From the NCBI GenBank assembly GCA_020634495.1, contig JACKBR010000002.1, positions 124,001 to 188,000 of the forward strand: a stretch of DNA of 64,000 nucleotides, in the 5' to 3' direction. Shown here in pieces: positions 36,447-46,027 of this stretch (position 1 is its first letter; each line of letters opens with the position of its first letter). The position numbers and the translations under genes were made by a program. The stretch is from Ardenticatenaceae bacterium. GTDB taxonomy: Bacteria > Chloroflexota > Anaerolineae > Promineifilales > Promineifilaceae. The notes beneath the pieces were generated by a model, which saw only the letters and a list, made by a program, of their open reading frames with translations, was not told the origin of the DNA and searched no databases.

Positions 36447-39290
36447 ATGCCACAGCAAAGCTTCTCTACTTTGTTAAATTCATTTTTGGTTCAAGATGTT
36501 TCCAGTCTTGGGCGGGTTTCTTTGCTTACGGGCATTTCCACGCGTACCCTTGAAAATTGGGCCTCAGGTGCGGTAAAACGTCCTCGCCGTTGGCGGGACA
36601 TCGTCAATGTATGCCAAGCACTATCACTAAATAAACAGGATGCAACCGCACTATTAGATTCTGCGGGACACAAATCGATTGATGAGTTGTATAGTCAAGT
36701 TTTAGCAGGCTTCAATCACGATGACATCCAACTATTTGCAATTTGGGGGGCACAACTTCAAAAGCAGGTGCCAGTTGCTAAACCTCCCAAAGTTCCATTT
36801 TTTACAGGTAGATCCCAAATTGTCGAGCAAATTGTTAAAGCACTGGTGCCAGGACAAGCCATTGCCATATGTGGACCCGGTGGTATTGGTAAAACATCCC
36901 TCGCCGCTGAAATCGCCTGGAACCTAGCTCCAGACTCAAGGCCACCGACGCTATTTCCCGATGGCCTTTTTTACCATTCCTTTTACAAGCAGAATCAGGT
37001 TGAAATCGCCCTGGAAGAAATTGCCAGAACGTTTGGTGAAAACCCGACAGAGGGGTCTGCTTACCTGGCTGCCAAACGAGCACTGGTTGGCTCAAGTGCA
37101 CTCCTTGTATTAGATGGAACAGAGGTTGCCGATAACCTGGACAGACTATTAACTATTTGTGGCTCTTGCGGGATTTTGATTACCAGCCGTAGGCGCGAGG
37201 ATGCCAGAAGCATCCGCATTGACCTGGAAACACTCAGCCCCGAAGACTCTTTAACTTTATTGAAGCAGTGGGGAAGAAGTCGAGTGGATAATGAGGCAGC
37301 TGCACGGCGCATATGTGACCTGGTTGATGGACTACCGTTAGCCATCACGCTAGTTGGTAAATATCTTTCAGAGCGAGAAGAAAATGCGTCTGAGTACCTG
37401 GAATGGCTGGAAACAACCCCTTTGAAAGCATTGAATACAGGCGAACGACAGCATGAAAGCATCCCGATCCTGTTAAAAAAAAGCCTGACGCAAATTCACC
37501 CGCAAGTGAATGAAATATTTTCTCTCCTTGGATTTCTTGCCCCGAAACCGTTTGATCGCAATCTCATTGCAACTGCTTCGCAATTACCTTACTGGGATTC
37601 TTTTACAATTTTGGGTGAGCTTGTAAATTACGGCTTGCTTCAACGCCCCTCACAAGAATATGTGATTAGTCATGCTTTAATTCATAGTTACGCCTCTGAT
37701 AATCTTCCTGCTTCTGGAAAAGCACTTGCAAAGCTTGTTAGTTGGTTCAAGCCAAAGTTGGCAGTGAAGCAACAAGATTCTCTAAAACTTACAGTTGATG
37801 AGCGTGCGCACCTCCTAAACCTGTTTGGTCATTGTCAAAAGAACGCACTTCAATCAGAGATTTTAGCTGTTGCCCAACCATTTGAAACAATGCTTGATGT
37901 GCAGGGCCATTGGGCGGAGCGTTTGCTGGTTATTGAAGAGGGTCTGGCAGCGGCACAAGCAGCAAATGACCCAGAAGCAATTGGCATTTGGTTTGCGCGA
38001 AAGGGAGCAATGTTAAGCGACCTGGGGGATGCAACGGCAGCCATTGACTATTTTTCTCAGGCAATTAACCATTTTCAAAACGGTAAAAACATTCTGGAAG
38101 AGGCCAAAGCCCTCGAACGCCTTAGCCTGAACTATTCGCGGCTCAGCGATTTCACACTAGCCGAGTCATTGTCCAAACAGGCATTACAAATCGCACAGAA
38201 TCATGGAGACCAACAAGCTGAAGCTCAATATCAGAATACGCTAGCCAGAATTTATCGGTTAAACGATGAATATGAGCGTGCTTTTCATCATGCAAACCTT
38301 TCCATTGATTTGGCACGCTCAATGAACGATCGTTACCAAGAACAAATCAGTCTGGGTAACTTGGGCCGCACTTTTATAGATGCCTCAGACTTTGAAGCCG
38401 CATCTAGTAATTTAGAAGAGGCTTTATCGATTGCAAGAGAAGTTGGCTCCAAGCGACATGAACTTGATCATCTGAAAAGCCTAGGTCTTAGCTATTTCTT
38501 TCTGGGAAGGTGGGAGGAAGATTTGGAGTGCCAGAGAAAAGCACATGAAATAATTAAAGAACTAAACTATCGGCAAATGGAAGCCTTTGTTTATTCTAAT
38601 TTTGCTCACGTCGAGATTCAACTGGGACAAGCAGAGAAAGCTTTTCAATCGTATCAAAACTCCATAGATCTTTTTCAAAAAATGGGCAACCTGTCGGCGG
38701 AGCTAACACAGCGCCTTAATCAGCTAGAATGCTTCGTCATTTTAGGGAGAGCTGATGAAGCATTTCTTATTGTGAATACAATACTAAAGGAGGCTCAAAG
38801 CCGGGAGTTTACGTCGATTGTCAGCCAATCCTTGGCTAAAAGGGGTACTATTCTGAGGTATCTCAACAGACCGGACTTAGCTATCTCATCACATACAGAT
38901 TCTTTGTCTATTGCCAAAGATTATGGTTCTAACTGGGACATTGCTGCTCTAAACACGGAATTAGGGACTGACTATCTTGTATTAGGTGATATAGGCAAAT
39001 CTATTTTTCATTTTCAAACTTCTTTAAGCTTGCTAAATAAAATGAATGGATTGCCCTGGCAGGTGATGTTGCTTGCTTACTTAAGCATAGCTTTTTTAGC
39101 TCAGGATAACCATGTGTCGGCCGAAGAAACTTCGAAAGAACTTGTTGAGCTAGCCCATAAGACACAATTAGTTGCACATGGCCGTCGTTTACTACAACAA
39201 CGCGTTGATTTGTTTAAGCAATTAAGACAACCAAAAATGGTATCAATTTGTTATGAAGTCATGAGTTGGTTGTCAGAAGTAAGCGTGTGA
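36447..39290 (+). CDS. HTH-NB-ARC-TPR signal protein (STAND ATPase)
   Basis: This 947-aa protein has an N-terminal helix-turn-helix-like region (residues 10-70; RVSLLTGISTRTLENWASG). A STAND-type NB-ARC ATPase follows: Walker A GPGGIGKTSLA (about 143-153), Walker B ALLVLDG, the sensor CGILITSRR, and the GLPLAI motif. Residues about 480-900 are TPR repeats (QAEAQYQNTLARIYRLNDEY). Such proteins sense a ligand or partner through the TPR array and oligomerise on ATP; here the HTH end suggests gene control. It is divergent from the SARP gene. It holds no ACGGCCGT octamer over 2.8 kb, unlike its neighbours, which suggests acquisition. It could also be a defence sensor. Confidence 0.85.
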   Translation: MPQQSFSTLLNSFLVQDVSSLGRVSLLTGISTRTLENWASGAVKRPRRWRDIVNVCQALSLNKQDATALLDSAGHKSIDELYSQVLAGFNHDDIQLFAIWGAQLQKQVPVAKPPKVPFFTGRSQIVEQIVKALVPGQAIAICGPGGIGKTSLAAEIAWNLAPDSRPPTLFPDGLFYHSFYKQNQVEIALEEIARTFGENPTEGSAYLAAKRALVGSSALLVLDGTEVADNLDRLLTICGSCGILITSRRREDARSIRIDLETLSPEDSLTLLKQWGRSRVDNEAAARRICDLVDGLPLAITLVGKYLSEREENASEYLEWLETTPLKALNTGERQHESIPILLKKSLTQIHPQVNEIFSLLGFLAPKPFDRNLIATASQLPYWDSFTILGELVNYGLLQRPSQEYVISHALIHSYASDNLPASGKALAKLVSWFKPKLAVKQQDSLKLTVDERAHLLNLFGHCQKNALQSEILAVAQPFETMLDVQGHWAERLLVIEEGLAAAQAANDPEAIGIWFARKGAMLSDLGDATAAIDYFSQAINHFQNGKNILEEAKALERLSLNYSRLSDFTLAESLSKQALQIAQNHGDQQAEAQYQNTLARIYRLNDEYERAFHHANLSIDLARSMNDRYQEQISLGNLGRTFIDASDFEAASSNLEEALSIAREVGSKRHELDHLKSLGLSYFFLGRWEEDLECQRKAHEIIKELNYRQMEAFVYSNFAHVEIQLGQAEKAFQSYQNSIDLFQKMGNLSAELTQRLNQLECFVILGRADEAFLIVNTILKEAQSREFTSIVSQSLAKRGTILRYLNRPDLAISSHTDSLSIAKDYGSNWDIAALNTELGTDYLVLGDIGKSIFHFQTSLSLLNKMNGLPWQVMLLAYLSIAFLAQDNHVSAEETSKELVELAHKTQLVAHGRRLLQQRVDLFKQLRQPKMVSICYEVMSWLSEVSV

Positions 39291-39431
39291 AAATCGTCCC
39301 TTTTCCTTACTCTCCAATCAGCTATAAAATTGAATTGGACAAGCTCCAGCATGCCAGTTAGAAAACTCAGTTAATAAAACAAAGTAAAAATTGTTGTTGG
39401 ATTCATGGTTTTCTTAACGGTAAATTAGCTT

Positions 39432-39614
39432 ATGCTGATCGGTTATGTGGGTGTGTCCACTCTGGACCAACATGTCTCCCTGCAAAAAGATGCTTTACAG
39501 CATTCTGGTTACAAGCACAACTTCCAGGACGAAGCCAGTGGTGCTAAATCCGCGAGGTCGGGCTTACAGAAAGCGTTATACTATGCTCATACAGGTGACA
39601 CGCCGCGAGGCTGA
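39432..39614 (+). pseudogene. Serine recombinase (resolvase) N-terminal fragment, decayed
   Basis: The 60-codon stretch MLIGYVGVSTLDQHVSLQKD ... DEASGAKSARSGLQKALYY matches the start of Tn3-type resolvases (usually GYARVSTxDQ). The conserved Arg of that motif is replaced by Gly, and the frame ends after AHTGDTPRG where a full enzyme would go on for over 120 residues. It is a remnant of a mobile element. Confidence 0.8.
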
Positions 39615-40218
39615 AGAATATGAACCGCTTTGTAAACGAATATGCGGACTCTTGCAGCGTCGGCGCAAGCTAAGTTTGTAGCCATCCATCTGGTTCTTGA
39701 ACATTTGTAGGCGCGTAGTTTGCAAAGTTTACAGCGAGATAGTGCCACCTAGACAATGGCCTTACAAGGTAGCATAAGCCTGACCATTCTCTACGACATC
39801 CCCCATTACGAGGAAGACCTTGATTTTGCCCTGAAACTACAGCCAGAAGCGAACGGTTTTCATACTTATTTGCAGCGAATGGCGGACAGTTTTCTGCTGA
39901 AGCGTATGTCGTTGATGAACAGCTTAACGAGAAGACGCCAGTCACACAGCCTTTATGCCTTTTCGGGGTTTGCTTCATGAGCGTATTTTGTCAGGATAGG
40001 CTGAAGAGGTTATGGCAATCAAAATCGAAGTAGATACCAAGCCACCTACGCATGCCAGTTTGGTGCTCAGGCTCTTGACCAAGCATGCTATTCTTCATTT
40101 GCACCACCACGAGTCAAGATTTTATATGGGTGCTTTTTTCAGAGTGGTATGCCTTTTCTATGGCTAAAATCAAGAGAAGTAAATAACCGACCTGCGAAAA
40201 CCTGTAAGGAGCAAACCG
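39615..40218. other. Decayed sequence without a supported gene
   Basis: The region after the resolvase fragment has several broken frames (for example 39756-39980 on the plus strand, QGSISLTILYDIPHYEEDLD). I cannot assign any to a family, and stops interrupt all of them. It looks like degraded mobile or accessory DNA. Confidence 0.4.
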
Positions 40219-40962
40219 GTGCCACGTCGAATCACCGAATCAGACTACATTACACTTGCTGAAGAAAACAATTTCACTTGGGTAGGTAATGTATTGCCAA
40301 GAAGAACACATGACAAAACAAGGTGGCAATGTAGAGAAGGCCACCATTGGCAAGCCAGTTATCACAACATCAAGCACAATGGGAGTGGCTGTCCATACTG
40401 TCGTGGCACAGCGCCAAAAGTAGCCAAAGATTATCGTGCCCTGGCCCGCAATCGCAAATTTGTCTGGATTGGGCCAGAAGTGGCAACAACAACCAGTAAA
40501 ACGGGCTGGCGTTGTCGCAACAACCATACCTGGTTAGCCTCGTTCAGCCACATTCAAGCGGGTCGAGGCTGTCCGCACTGTGCCGGAAAAGCGCCTAAAA
40601 CACACCGCAATTATATCCAGTTGGCAGATCAAAGAGGTTTTGTCTGGCTAGGCCCGATGGTCAGCCGGGTCAGTGTGAAAACAGGTTGGGAATGTGCCCA
40701 TGGACATAGGTGGCAGGCAAGTTTTAACAGCATCTCCAATGGTAGCGGTTGCCCCCATTGCGCCAACAATTTTCCCAAGACAGAGAGAGACTATCACGCA
40801 TTAGCTGACCAGCATGGCTTCCAGTGGTTGGGACCCAAGGTTCAAAATGCATTAACCCCTACAGCCTGGTTGTGTGCAAATGAGCATATTTGGTGGGCGA
40901 GATATAATGATTTACAGCAAGGGCTTCGTTGCGGCCACTGTCACCGTGCAAATCTGGATTAA
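40219..40962 (+). CDS. Four-repeat zinc-ribbon protein (DUF4379-like)
   Basis: This 247-aa protein begins at GTG 40219 with TAAGGAG upstream. It is made of four units of about 55 aa. Each has a strand of the type FVWLGPxVxxxxxKTGW followed by C-x3-H-x(13-15)-C-x2-C (for example CPYC, CPHC, CPHC, CGHC). The metal ligands are intact in all four. This matches the repeated zinc-ribbon domains of the DUF4379 family, often found near nucleases and in mobile islands. DNA or RNA binding is likely; no catalytic domain is seen. It has no octamer copies and sits between a decayed recombinase and a nuclease gene, so it is probably imported. Confidence 0.75.
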   Translation: MPRRITESDYITLAEENNFTWVGNVLPRRTHDKTRWQCREGHHWQASYHNIKHNGSGCPYCRGTAPKVAKDYRALARNRKFVWIGPEVATTTSKTGWRCRNNHTWLASFSHIQAGRGCPHCAGKAPKTHRNYIQLADQRGFVWLGPMVSRVSVKTGWECAHGHRWQASFNSISNGSGCPHCANNFPKTERDYHALADQHGFQWLGPKVQNALTPTAWLCANEHIWWARYNDLQQGLRCGHCHRANLD

Positions 40963-41109
40963 TTGAGATGAAGTCACTCTTGCACCGGGTAGCGACGCTC
41001 GGCGCGGACAGAACATGTGGATAATTCTTATCAGGCAAACACACATCTTACTAGGTGTGTGGTGCATTTTCCCAGGACACAAGACCATGTGGTTTTTGTT
41101 AGAAATTAA

Positions 41110-41150
41110 AAAGCCCTGCCGAAGTCAATCTTTGGCAGGGCTTTCGTTTT
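41110..41150 (-). terminator. Rho-independent terminator of the secreted nuclease gene
   Basis: AAAGCCCTGCC and GGCAGGGCTTT form an 11-bp stem with a 13-nt loop. Read on the minus strand, the stem is followed by TTTTTAATTT, which fits termination of the gene ending at 41166. The plus-strand side also has a short CGTTTT, so it may work both ways. Confidence 0.85.
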
Positions 41151-41165
41151 AGGCAGGCCGATTAA

Positions 41166-44100
41166 TTAACAGCCATTCTCGACGTTGACACAGAAATCAA
41201 TTCCGGGTTCATAATCCAGGATTGTATCCAGACCAAATTGACCGTTGATGAAATCTGCCCCAGCGCCACCAGTAAAGGTGTCGTCACCAAACAAGCCCAG
41301 CAGCAAATCATTGCCACCATAGCCGAAAATGGAGTCGTTTTCCAAACCGCCAGTGATAATTTCACCGCTGTCTGTACCGTGAATCTCATAGCAAGTGCTA
41401 TCGCCCAATCCTTGAGAAAGCCCCCAACGACCAGCATGGAAGCGAATTCCATTATAGCCAGCATCGCCAACCATGGCCTCGGTTGCCAGACCATCAAACG
41501 GGCTACCGGACAGGGCCACGACATAGCAGCCGTCTGCGTTACGGATGAGGTCAGATGTCAGGCCAAGGCCGACAATCACAGGATCATGGTCCGATGCCCG
41601 ATAAGCATTCGGCTCATAGAGGGCATCCTGAGCGTCTTGCTTAAACGATGTGTCGTAATCCAGAAGATCCGGTTCATCAGCGTTGATGTGCCATTCGGTC
41701 GCCCCGGTTACCTGGCCGACCAGACTGCTGCTGGCAAGTGCATAATCGAGGTAGCCTAACTGCCCGTCAAACACATAGGAGTAGGCGTATTCTCCACCGA
41801 AAGCAAAAGCAAGGTCGGTGTAATCATCACCTGTTCCCAGGGAATCATCAGATCCCGCCAGGATCGCGGCAATCGGGTCTTCCTTGTCATACGAGTTCAG
41901 GTCGCCGATGATCAGCACATCGGAATCGCCACTACCGGTCGGGTCAGTGGCCAGCCAGTCAACCATTGCTTCGGCTGCCAACATGCGAGTGATGTTGCAG
42001 TTACCGGCGCCATCACCTAAATCCGGGTCGCCAACATCGTCACAGGCGGACCCTTTGGATTTCAGGTGATTCACTACCACGGTGAAGATACCGTTTGTGC
42101 TGTTTTCCACGAAGCTCTGAGCCAATGCTGGCCGATTTTTGTCATCGTTGAAGCGAGAATCCACGGATGAATCAAGGATAGCGCTATTACCATATGGCGT
42201 GACGGTTGTGGTGTTGTAGATAAGACCAACCGCAATCTCGTCTGTGCCGATAACTGGTACACCAGGGTCAATGAAGGCGTAGGTGCCAGGTGCCGTGGCA
42301 TCGTTCAAACCATTCACCAAATCGGCAATAGCACTGAGCGAATCATAGCCATCATTTTCAATTTCCATCAGGCCGATCACGTCAGAATCCATAGCGACCA
42401 AAGCGGCAATAATTTTGGCGCGCTGCCGATTGAACTCATCCAAATTGTCAGCGCCACGCGAGGTGGGGAAGCCGCCGCCCATCCCATCACCATTGAAGTA
42501 GTTCAATACATTGAAACTGGTCACTTGCAAACTGCCGCCCACAGGATCGGGAGCGGCCGTTCGTGGATTAAGCGAGGTGTAATCTGCGCCCTGTGTCGGC
42601 TGAATCCGGTACAGACTAAAGCTGTAATTGATAACACCCGTCACGTTGTCAAGACTGTCGCCACCCCGGAAGGTGTTGGTCAAGTCAAAAACCATACCAT
42701 TGGGATGAATCGCCGGGTCTGGATTTTGCGACGTACGGCCGTCATCCAGCGTAATCCGGTTAGCTGCATTGGCCGCAGCAAGAGCTGCCTGTTCAGGGCT
42801 GCCAGGGGCATAAACGGCCGTTGGTTGGAACTGGCGGTCTGGGGTGAGCACCATCTCCCCGAATCTATCAAAGTTGAAATATTCGGAAATGTAGAGCGTT
42901 TGTCCAGCGGTGGTTACCAACATACCTTCAACTGCTTCAAAGTCAGTGGGGATGGTAATGGTGGTGGGAGCCACGCTGCCCGTACCACAAAGCAGCACGT
43001 TATCTACGGCCGTCAGTTCTGTCATGTCGAAGAACTCATCCACTGTACCACTTACACGAACCAAATCGCCTTCGGAAACGTCCACGGCGCTGGGAGCGAA
43101 TACAAAGATACCGTCAGAAGTGAGGGGGTCACCGTCACCAACGGGGTCTTGGACAAAGAAGCCCCCCAAATCGGTGTGGTCCCCATCATTAGGTTGGAAA
43201 TCGCCGACAACAACGCCATCAATGACCACTGCGGAACCATCAAGCGGACTGGCTGCTCCATTCCCCTGAATATCATAGATTGGCGTGGTGACGTCTGGTG
43301 TGGTGCAATCCAGCGGTGGCGGCACAAACAACTCGTTTGCTGTGCCAGGAGTATTATACGCTTCGCCCAGGCCAATGGAACCTGTAAAACCAGGAATCCC
43401 AGCGAGGTCGAAATCATTACGCACCCAATCGGTTGCGCCATCGGTATCCAATCCATCTGGAATGCGGGACGCACCGCCTGGAGCGAAACTGCTGATACCG
43501 TCATAGTTAGGGCCTAAGGCAGGCGTTCCATAGGTTAGATCACCAGCGCCGCCATCATTGACGGAAACCGCATCAACGATTGCGTCCCAAGGGGTGCTGT
43601 CCAGAATGCCGTCGTCATCACTATCCAAATCATCCCCATTGGCCCCGGTGAAGTTATTCACCAGCAGCAAGGTGATCGTACCATTTTCCAAAGAGTTGGC
43701 TGCCAAATCACCTAACCAGAACCCATTGGTATCCGTACTGCCGACAGCAATTACTTCATCAACCGTACCGGTCGCGGAGGTACTGTCCCCTTCAATCTCC
43801 AGGATGGTATAAGCAGAATAATCTGTATCTGGACTGCCGAAAACCTCAACATATTCGACATCGGTTCCAGTGGTGCTGGCCGAAAATTCATTGATGACAG
43901 GATCTGCTGTGGTCACTCCACCACAGTTAGCGGTATGGCTACCCAGCCCGTCAAAGGCATCTTGGGCAAAAACAACCCACTCTGCCGAGGCATCAAAAGC
44001 ATCATCCGGGTTGGTGTCCCCGGCGCAAACTGCCTCTGCTCGTCGCAGGGTATCGTTCTGGCCGCCGCCGACCCATTCGCTGCCAGGATCAAAACCAACT

Positions 44101-44516
44101 TGACCAAACGCATCTACAACCGCACCGTCTTTCCGCAGCACTACGGCATCATCGCCGTTGAAGTTAATCACGCTGCTGCTTACCAGATCAGTTTCAGCCA
44201 GGACGGCCGGGTCAGCTGAACCATTTGCCAAAACAAAAACGTCGCCATCGACAATTGTGCCAGTGAGGGCAACACTTTGGCTCGGAGACGCAGCTCCGTT
44301 GCTATACAGTTCTAGGGTATAAAGTCCTGCTCCTAAATCTACTGCGGCGCCTGTGCCGTTATAGATTTCAATGGCTTTATTGAAGCTGGACCCTTCGATA
44401 TATTCTGAGATGAACAAATCACTGGCAGCTGCGCTGACAGGTCTGTTCATGCTTAGAGTTGCTGTCAATAAAATGACTAGCAGCCCCAGGCTGAATATAA
44501 GTCGAGATTTTCTCAT
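41166..44516 (-). CDS. Secreted ExeM/NucH-type endonuclease with lamin-tail and calcium-binding repeats
   Basis: I place the start at ATG 44516 (GGAGGAAAC before it), giving 1116 aa with a signal peptide (RLIFSLGLLVILLTATLS). Two lamin-tail-like domains follow (LFISEYIEGSSFNKAIEIYN, and PVINEFSAS). An OB-fold-like region is at about 410-640. The endonuclease/exonuclease/phosphatase domain covers about 660-1020: LQVTSFNVLNYFNGDG, DVIGLMEIENDG, VVVNHLKSKG, IIGDLNSYDKEDP and SDHDPVIVG. RTX-like repeats (GYGGNDLLLGLFGDDTFTGG) end the protein. This is a secreted, calcium-stabilised DNase family used for DNA scavenging or biofilm turnover. Confidence 0.92.
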   Translation of the reverse strand: MRKSRLIFSLGLLVILLTATLSMNRPVSAAASDLFISEYIEGSSFNKAIEIYNGTGAAVDLGAGLYTLELYSNGAASPSQSVALTGTIVDGDVFVLANGSADPAVLAETDLVSSSVINFNGDDAVVLRKDGAVVDAFGQVGFDPGSEWVGGGQNDTLRRAEAVCAGDTNPDDAFDASAEWVVFAQDAFDGLGSHTANCGGVTTADPVINEFSASTTGTDVEYVEVFGSPDTDYSAYTILEIEGDSTSATGTVDEVIAVGSTDTNGFWLGDLAANSLENGTITLLLVNNFTGANGDDLDSDDDGILDSTPWDAIVDAVSVNDGGAGDLTYGTPALGPNYDGISSFAPGGASRIPDGLDTDGATDWVRNDFDLAGIPGFTGSIGLGEAYNTPGTANELFVPPPLDCTTPDVTTPIYDIQGNGAASPLDGSAVVIDGVVVGDFQPNDGDHTDLGGFFVQDPVGDGDPLTSDGIFVFAPSAVDVSEGDLVRVSGTVDEFFDMTELTAVDNVLLCGTGSVAPTTITIPTDFEAVEGMLVTTAGQTLYISEYFNFDRFGEMVLTPDRQFQPTAVYAPGSPEQAALAAANAANRITLDDGRTSQNPDPAIHPNGMVFDLTNTFRGGDSLDNVTGVINYSFSLYRIQPTQGADYTSLNPRTAAPDPVGGSLQVTSFNVLNYFNGDGMGGGFPTSRGADNLDEFNRQRAKIIAALVAMDSDVIGLMEIENDGYDSLSAIADLVNGLNDATAPGTYAFIDPGVPVIGTDEIAVGLIYNTTTVTPYGNSAILDSSVDSRFNDDKNRPALAQSFVENSTNGIFTVVVNHLKSKGSACDDVGDPDLGDGAGNCNITRMLAAEAMVDWLATDPTGSGDSDVLIIGDLNSYDKEDPIAAILAGSDDSLGTGDDYTDLAFAFGGEYAYSYVFDGQLGYLDYALASSSLVGQVTGATEWHINADEPDLLDYDTSFKQDAQDALYEPNAYRASDHDPVIVGLGLTSDLIRNADGCYVVALSGSPFDGLATEAMVGDAGYNGIRFHAGRWGLSQGLGDSTCYEIHGTDSGEIITGGLENDSIFGYGGNDLLLGLFGDDTFTGGAGADFINGQFGLDTILDYEPGIDFCVNVENGC

Positions 44517-45516
44517 GTTTCCTCCATCATAATTCATAAATGAGTCGATAATGTGTTTCAGTGAGATTTGACCTGATGATTAAACTTCTTTCAGGATGGG
44601 TACCTCCTTTCTGACTCCGCCGAGAGGTGGGTCACATTGTTCAGTCTGATAGGCTTGCTCAATAGCTTCTCTGCTCCCAGGGACACAAAAAAGTCTACAT
44701 ACAGACTGTAGATGAATCTTGTTAACAGACTATAAAAACTACGATAACAGGGGGTAAAATTATTCACGACTGATCTAATCTGCATAAACCATTTCGATCG
44801 TAATTGTGAAGACAGAAATCTTTGCTCAACTCATGCGCCGTCTTTCTCATAAGGCTGATGAAAGAGCATCTGAGGAAGCCCCTTGCTTTTTGGAATGAAA
44901 AGACGCTATTCTTCCATTCCCATTGAACGGTTTAAGGCTTACAGGCTTTCTTACAAGTTCGCTTAAGCAATTACAACATCGGGCGAATAGCCGTGCCGAG
45001 AAAAGGTCAACGGTAGCCAAAGTGGGTTGTATATTGCCGCGCTGAAAATGAGGTACTGTAGACCTCCTGATGGGGTTTAATATCACTCTATAGCGTCAAA
45101 TGACCATTCTAAACCCTTTTTCGGCGTCTGAGAGCCATTTTAAGAAATTTTAGATTTTTTTCGCCGGGAATTTTTGCGGATTTTCTTTGACTATTTAGCC
45201 GCACTTTGGCAAGGTCAATTTCCTTGAGCTATTCAGCACAGGCTCTCGCTATTGGGTCGTGATCGCCAGCGCAAGCTGGATGAAGCCTCTGGCCGTCACC
45301 TGCAGGCTACGCATCGGTTTCCAGGTAACGTTCCGAAGTCGTGATGTTAGTCCAGCATTTGGTGAATCTGCCGCATATCTGGATCGCCCTTGAACAGCAG
45401 GAAGATACGGCCGTCCTGATTCCCCGCCGTCTGCCCTCATTTTTCCAGCGCAACCTTCGCAACCTTCACCTTCAGTGAGATGCCCACTGAACCCATCCAG
45501 CCGCTTGCCCGCCTAG
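44517..45516. other. Intergenic region upstream of the nuclease; no gene seen
   Basis: About 1 kb without a supported ORF. The right part (45121-45516) contains short broken frames likely to belong to the decayed element that continues to 45960. The promoter of the nuclease gene must lie near 44540-44800, but no clear -35/-10 pair stands out. Confidence 0.45.
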
Positions 45517-45960
45517 TCAATGAACGCCTCCGCTTAATGGCAGTAATGTTGCTGGATCATCTCCCAGGTCAACATGGTTAACTCGGAACACCTTGACCCA
45601 ATGCCTACATGAACGCCAGGCTCGCTTGGTCGCGGATCGCCTTACGCAGCGGAATCTCTTCCTGCTAGACGCCGTTGACCCGTTCGACCCGATAAGCCAG
45701 GGTGGGGGGAACCAAGCTATTGCCGGCCACCAGCTTGCGAATGGCTGACAGTGCCTGGTTGAGACTGCTCCTGCTTTGGCCGGATTGTAGCATCCCCTCG
45801 TGGTGGACAATGATAATTGCTTTGGTGACCGGGACGGCCGTTTTCGTTGTACCAATCCTGGAAGTCATTGAAGCGCGGCTTTTAGCTCGCTCCTATACAG
45901 GCTGTCCCCACTGTGCGTCACCAAATCAATGATGGCATACCAGTCGTCTTGGGGAACAAG
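45517..45960 (-). pseudogene. Tyrosine integrase/core-binding remnant
   Basis: Read across two frames on the minus strand, fragments NDFQDWYNENGRPVTKA, then SSLNQALSAIRKLVAGNS, then YRVERVNGV resemble the N-terminal core-binding part of phage-type integrases (LNxRLSAIRKLAxEAADNG). A later piece (CSELTMLTWEMIQ) fits the catalytic arm. Several stops and frameshifts interrupt it. It is a dead copy of a recombinase different from the intact one at 47452. Confidence 0.6.
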
Positions 45961-46027
45961 ATGTGTGTCTTCAGGGATCATTTTTGCATTCCATTTTTGA
46001 ATATAAGGAGTAATTTAAGGAAGAACT

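Noticed and set aside
39670..39978. Minus-strand 102-codon ORF in the decayed region
   Set aside because: No motif or ribosome site; the area has stops in every likely coding frame.
41238..43517. Plus-strand ORFs opposite the secreted nuclease gene
   Set aside because: They read antisense to a gene with clear domains and lack ribosome sites or recognisable families.
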